The notes under the pieces were generated by a model. It was not told where the DNA came from. It did no database searches and saw only the letters and a program-made list of their open reading frames with translations. This document shows positions 34,547 to 36,864 of a DNA stretch of 36,864 nucleotides, piece after piece. This stretch comes from Desulfotignum sp. (lineage in GTDB: Bacteria; Desulfobacterota; Desulfobacteria; Desulfobacterales; Desulfobacteraceae). The position numbers and the translations under genes are program-made. Where the stretch lies: contig JAIPDL010000034.1 in NCBI GenBank assembly GCA_021737695.1, positions 1 through 36,864 on the forward strand, in the 5' to 3' direction. Every line of letters starts with the position of its first letter. The stretch's first letter is position 1.

Positions 34547-35386
34547 TTATAAAGCGCTTTTCAGCCGGGGGTCGAACACCCGTTCCAGGCTGATGGTCAC
34601 AAACGTGGTGCCCATGATCAGAAACGACAGCAGCAACACAGGCGGCATCAGCCAGTGGGCCCAGATATCCATATAATAATACTTCAGCGCAAAACTGATC
34701 ATTAAGCCCAAAGATTTCAATGAAGGATCGAACAGTCCCAGAAACGCCAGGGATGCTTCCATGAACACGGCCATGCGCAGTTTGGCAGCAAAGTTGATCA
34801 GGTACAATGGAAACAGTTCCGGCATCAGGTGCCGGAAAATGATGTACCGGGAAGATCCGCCCATGTGCCGGGCTGCCTGGATGTGCAGCCCGTGTTTCAA
34901 GGTCAGGGCCTGTGCCCTGATCCCCCGGGCCGTGGTGGGCCAGGTCAGGGCCGCCAGGGTCAGGGCCAGAACCCAGGGTGGGGGCTGAAAAAAAGCAGCC
35001 AGCAGGATCAGAATCATGACCGATGGAATCGCCAGCACAATGTCGGCCAGACGCATGAGAATCTGGTCCACCCACCCGCCCTGCCAGGCGGCAAACAGTC
35101 CCGTCACCGATCCCAGGACCAGACCGGCGGATGCAGCGGTCAGCCCGAAGATCAGGGTGTGTCTCAATCCGGACAGCAGTTCGGCGAAAATATCCATGCC
35201 CCCGTCGTTGATGCCCAGCCAGTGACGGGCCGACGGCGGATCCAGCGGAATGAAGGAAGTGTCATAGGGATCCCAGGGCATCAGCACGGGCCCGAAAACG
35301 GCCAGGCAAAACAGCAGACCCAGCAGGGCGGCACCCGTGAGAAACCAGGGATCCGTCCTGATCTTTTGTCCGGCATCAAGATGCAT
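34547..35386 (-). CDS. ABC importer permease, DppC-like
   Basis: A 279-residue permease with six hydrophobic segments and the EAA loop typical of DppC/OppC/NikC (QAARHMGGSSRYIIFRHLMP, about residues 170-190). The N-terminal segment LGINDGGMDIFAELLSGLRHTL is also characteristic of this family. ATG 35386 overlaps the end of the upstream permease by 11 bases, giving coupled translation; the open frame extends to 35470 inside that gene. It pairs with the DppB-like permease to form the channel. The downstream gene encodes the fused ATPase. Confidence 0.92.
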   Translation of the reverse strand: MHLDAGQKIRTDPWFLTGAALLGLLFCLAVFGPVLMPWDPYDTSFIPLDPPSARHWLGINDGGMDIFAELLSGLRHTLIFGLTAASAGLVLGSVTGLFAAWQGGWVDQILMRLADIVLAIPSVMILILLAAFFQPPPWVLALTLAALTWPTTARGIRAQALTLKHGLHIQAARHMGGSSRYIIFRHLMPELFPLYLINFAAKLRMAVFMEASLAFLGLFDPSLKSLGLMISFALKYYYMDIWAHWLMPPVLLLSFLIMGTTFVTISLERVFDPRLKSAL

Positions 35387-36350
35387 GGGCCACCCGGGGA
35401 TCCAGCAGGATATAGACAAATTCCAGAGCCAGGTTGATTCCCAGCACCATGATGGATGCTGCCAGGACAATGCCCTGGATCAACGGCAGGTCCCGCATGG
35501 CAATGGCATTGAACAGCAGGGTGCCCAGGCCGGGATAGGAAAACAGGGTTTCTACCACCAGGGCGCCCGTGATCATAAAGGCAAACCGCAGCCCGAACCG
35601 GGTCACCAGGGGCAACAGCGCGTTGCGGGCCGCATGGGCGTACCGCACTCGTATCGGCGGCAGCCCCTTGGCCCGGGCCGTTAAAACAAACGGGCTTTTC
35701 ATCACCATGACCATGCCGGCCCTGGCCAGCAGAAAATTGCCGGGAAAATAGGCCAGGACCAGGGTGGTCAGCGGCAGGGCCAGGTGGTGCAGCCGATCCG
35801 CCGCCTGCTGCAAAAAAGTGTAATCTGCATAGGCAGTCTGGGCTCCGGCTGCCGGAAACCAGCCCAGATTCAACGCAAATACCAGAAGCAGCAGGACCCC
35901 GGAACACAGTTCCGGAATTCCTTCCAGCACGGTCATGAGGCCCACCCCGGCCTTTTCCGTGCGGGTGCCCCGCCGCCAGGCCGCTTCCACGCCCAGCACA
36001 AATCCCAGAATCGAAGACAGCACATGGGCCGTGCCCATGAGCACCAGGGTCCAGGGAAGGGCATCGAAAAACAGGGCTGACACGGGGGCCAGAAACGCAT
36101 AGGAATACCCCCAGTCCAGGCAAAAGACCCGCCCTAAAAAAGCCATGAACCCGGAATCATCCTGGTACAGGGCACGGAGGTCTGCGGCCTGCTGTGGCGT
36201 GAGGGTGACATCGGAAGCCCCGTACATGGCCGTGACAAAATCACCGGGCAGCATCCGGGGCAGGCTGTGGCTCAGAAACGCCAGGATCAGGGCTGCAGCC
36301 AGATAGGCCAGCACGGGGGTCAGCCAGGTATGTCGGTCAGAAGCATGCAT
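35376..36350 (-). CDS. ABC importer permease, DppB-like
   Basis: A 324-residue membrane protein. The first helix is followed by a periplasmic segment, and the EAA loop is present (TARAKGLPPIRVRYAHAARN, about residues 228-247), as in DppB/OppB/NikB. It ends with the family segment VVETLFSYPGLGTLLFNAI. ATG 36350 lies 17 bases after the binding-protein stop. The order binding protein, B permease, C permease, ATPase is that of dipeptide/nickel importers. Confidence 0.92.
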   Translation of the reverse strand: MHASDRHTWLTPVLAYLAAALILAFLSHSLPRMLPGDFVTAMYGASDVTLTPQQAADLRALYQDDSGFMAFLGRVFCLDWGYSYAFLAPVSALFFDALPWTLVLMGTAHVLSSILGFVLGVEAAWRRGTRTEKAGVGLMTVLEGIPELCSGVLLLLVFALNLGWFPAAGAQTAYADYTFLQQAADRLHHLALPLTTLVLAYFPGNFLLARAGMVMVMKSPFVLTARAKGLPPIRVRYAHAARNALLPLVTRFGLRFAFMITGALVVETLFSYPGLGTLLFNAIAMRDLPLIQGIVLAASIMVLGINLALEFVYILLDPRVAHAS

Positions 36351-36366
36351 TACAGATCCATTGGTT

Positions 36367-36864
36367 TTACCGGATCAGGGCCAGTTTGTTCTGGGGAATG
36401 GGCACGCCTTTGCTGATGCCGCCCCGGGTGTAAAACCAGTGAATGCCTTTGTCCGGGTTGTAAGCGGCCAGGGTCACGGGATAATACAAAGAGATGGCCG
36501 GCAGCTCCCGGGCATAGACGGCCTGGATGTCAAACACCAGGCGTTTTCGTTTTTCCGGGTCCATCTCCGTCATCTGGGCATCCATCAGGGCATTGAGTTC
36601 CGGGCAGGTATCATACCGGGCGCTGTTCACGGACCCGCCCCCGTACACGGAGGAGATCATCTCATTGAGCACTTTGGGATCCCCGGAAATTCCGCCGTGG
36701 CCGGACACGGCCAGATCGAAATCCTGGTTTTTTACCCGGCTGTCCGTGGTGGTCTGCTCCTGGTTCACCAGGGTGACTTTGATGCCGATATCCGTGAGCT
36801 GCCGGGCAATGATTTCCCCGTCCCGGTCAGACACACTTTCCCCGGCCACCGTGAGATTGGAGGC
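36367..36864 (-). CDS. ABC importer substrate-binding protein (family 5), C-terminal part
   Basis: The frame is open to the window edge, so the N-terminus, including any signal peptide, lies outside. The visible 165 residues resemble the end of DppA/OppA/NikA-type binding proteins (QLTDIGIKVTLV, then a domain with DLAVSGHGGISGDP, and a C-terminal PAISLYYPVTLAAYNPDKGIHW split over two stretches). It is the first gene seen of the importer operon that continues through both permeases, the fused ATPase and trmO. Substrate specificity cannot be judged from this part. Confidence 0.85.
   Translation of the reverse strand, partial: ASNLTVAGESVSDRDGEIIARQLTDIGIKVTLVNQEQTTTDSRVKNQDFDLAVSGHGGISGDPKVLNEMISSVYGGGSVNSARYDTCPELNALMDAQMTEMDPEKRKRLVFDIQAVYARELPAISLYYPVTLAAYNPDKGIHWFYTRGGISKGVPIPQNKLALIR

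Overview
The window is dense, GC-rich bacterial chromosome with short intergenic gaps; no stretch of 300 bases lacks a gene. I saw no rRNA, tRNA, CRISPR array or insertion sequence. The gene content suggests an anaerobic deltaproteobacterium (Desulfobacterota), plausibly a sulfate reducer of the Desulfobacteraceae type. The indicators are a futalosine-pathway menaquinone gene (mqnD), a siroheme-decarboxylase-like AhbB protein, several radical SAM enzymes, a PAS/sigma-54 activator and a tilS-ftsH-folP-ybbR-coaX cluster. This placement is inference from gene content, not from a marker gene.

Layout, left to right. (1) 1-2022, plus strand: the end of an ABC ATPase, its permease and an NMT1/THI5-like binding protein, forming one import operon. 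(2) 2052-9786, minus strand: radical SAM protein, mqnD and tilS, then, behind an AT-rich promoter, ftsH, folP, a YbbR-domain lipoprotein and coaX. (3) 9994-14804: a SWIM/SNF2 helicase convergent with a metallo-beta-lactamase protein that carries two cyclic-nucleotide-binding domains. (4) 15036-19782: uvrA convergent with a PAS/sigma-54 activator, followed by yccF. (5) 20004-24864, plus strand: DUF2959 lipoprotein, mtnA, ahbB-like gene, B12-type radical SAM protein, DUF1178 protein and an MCE-domain lipoprotein. (6) 24861-28324: an AT-richer restriction-modification island. (7) 28348-32134, minus strand: radical SAM protein, transketolase, YjbQ and a small DMT transporter. (8) 32207-36864, minus strand: a peptide/nickel-type ABC importer (binding protein, two permeases, one fused double ATPase) followed by trmO.

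The most distinctive part is the restriction-modification island. It has a beta-order DNA methyltransferase with an HTH-like N-terminus. Divergent from it is an operon of a small XRE (C-protein-like) regulator, a BamHI/BglII-like nuclease and a second, unrelated methyltransferase with an SPPY motif. A perfect 14-bp palindrome resembling a C-box lies in the divergent intergenic region. Other notable features are a histidine-rich insert and a degenerate second ABC signature in the fused importer ATPase, a cysteine-rich PAS sensor domain, and an inverted repeat that would enclose the ribosome binding site of a radical SAM gene.
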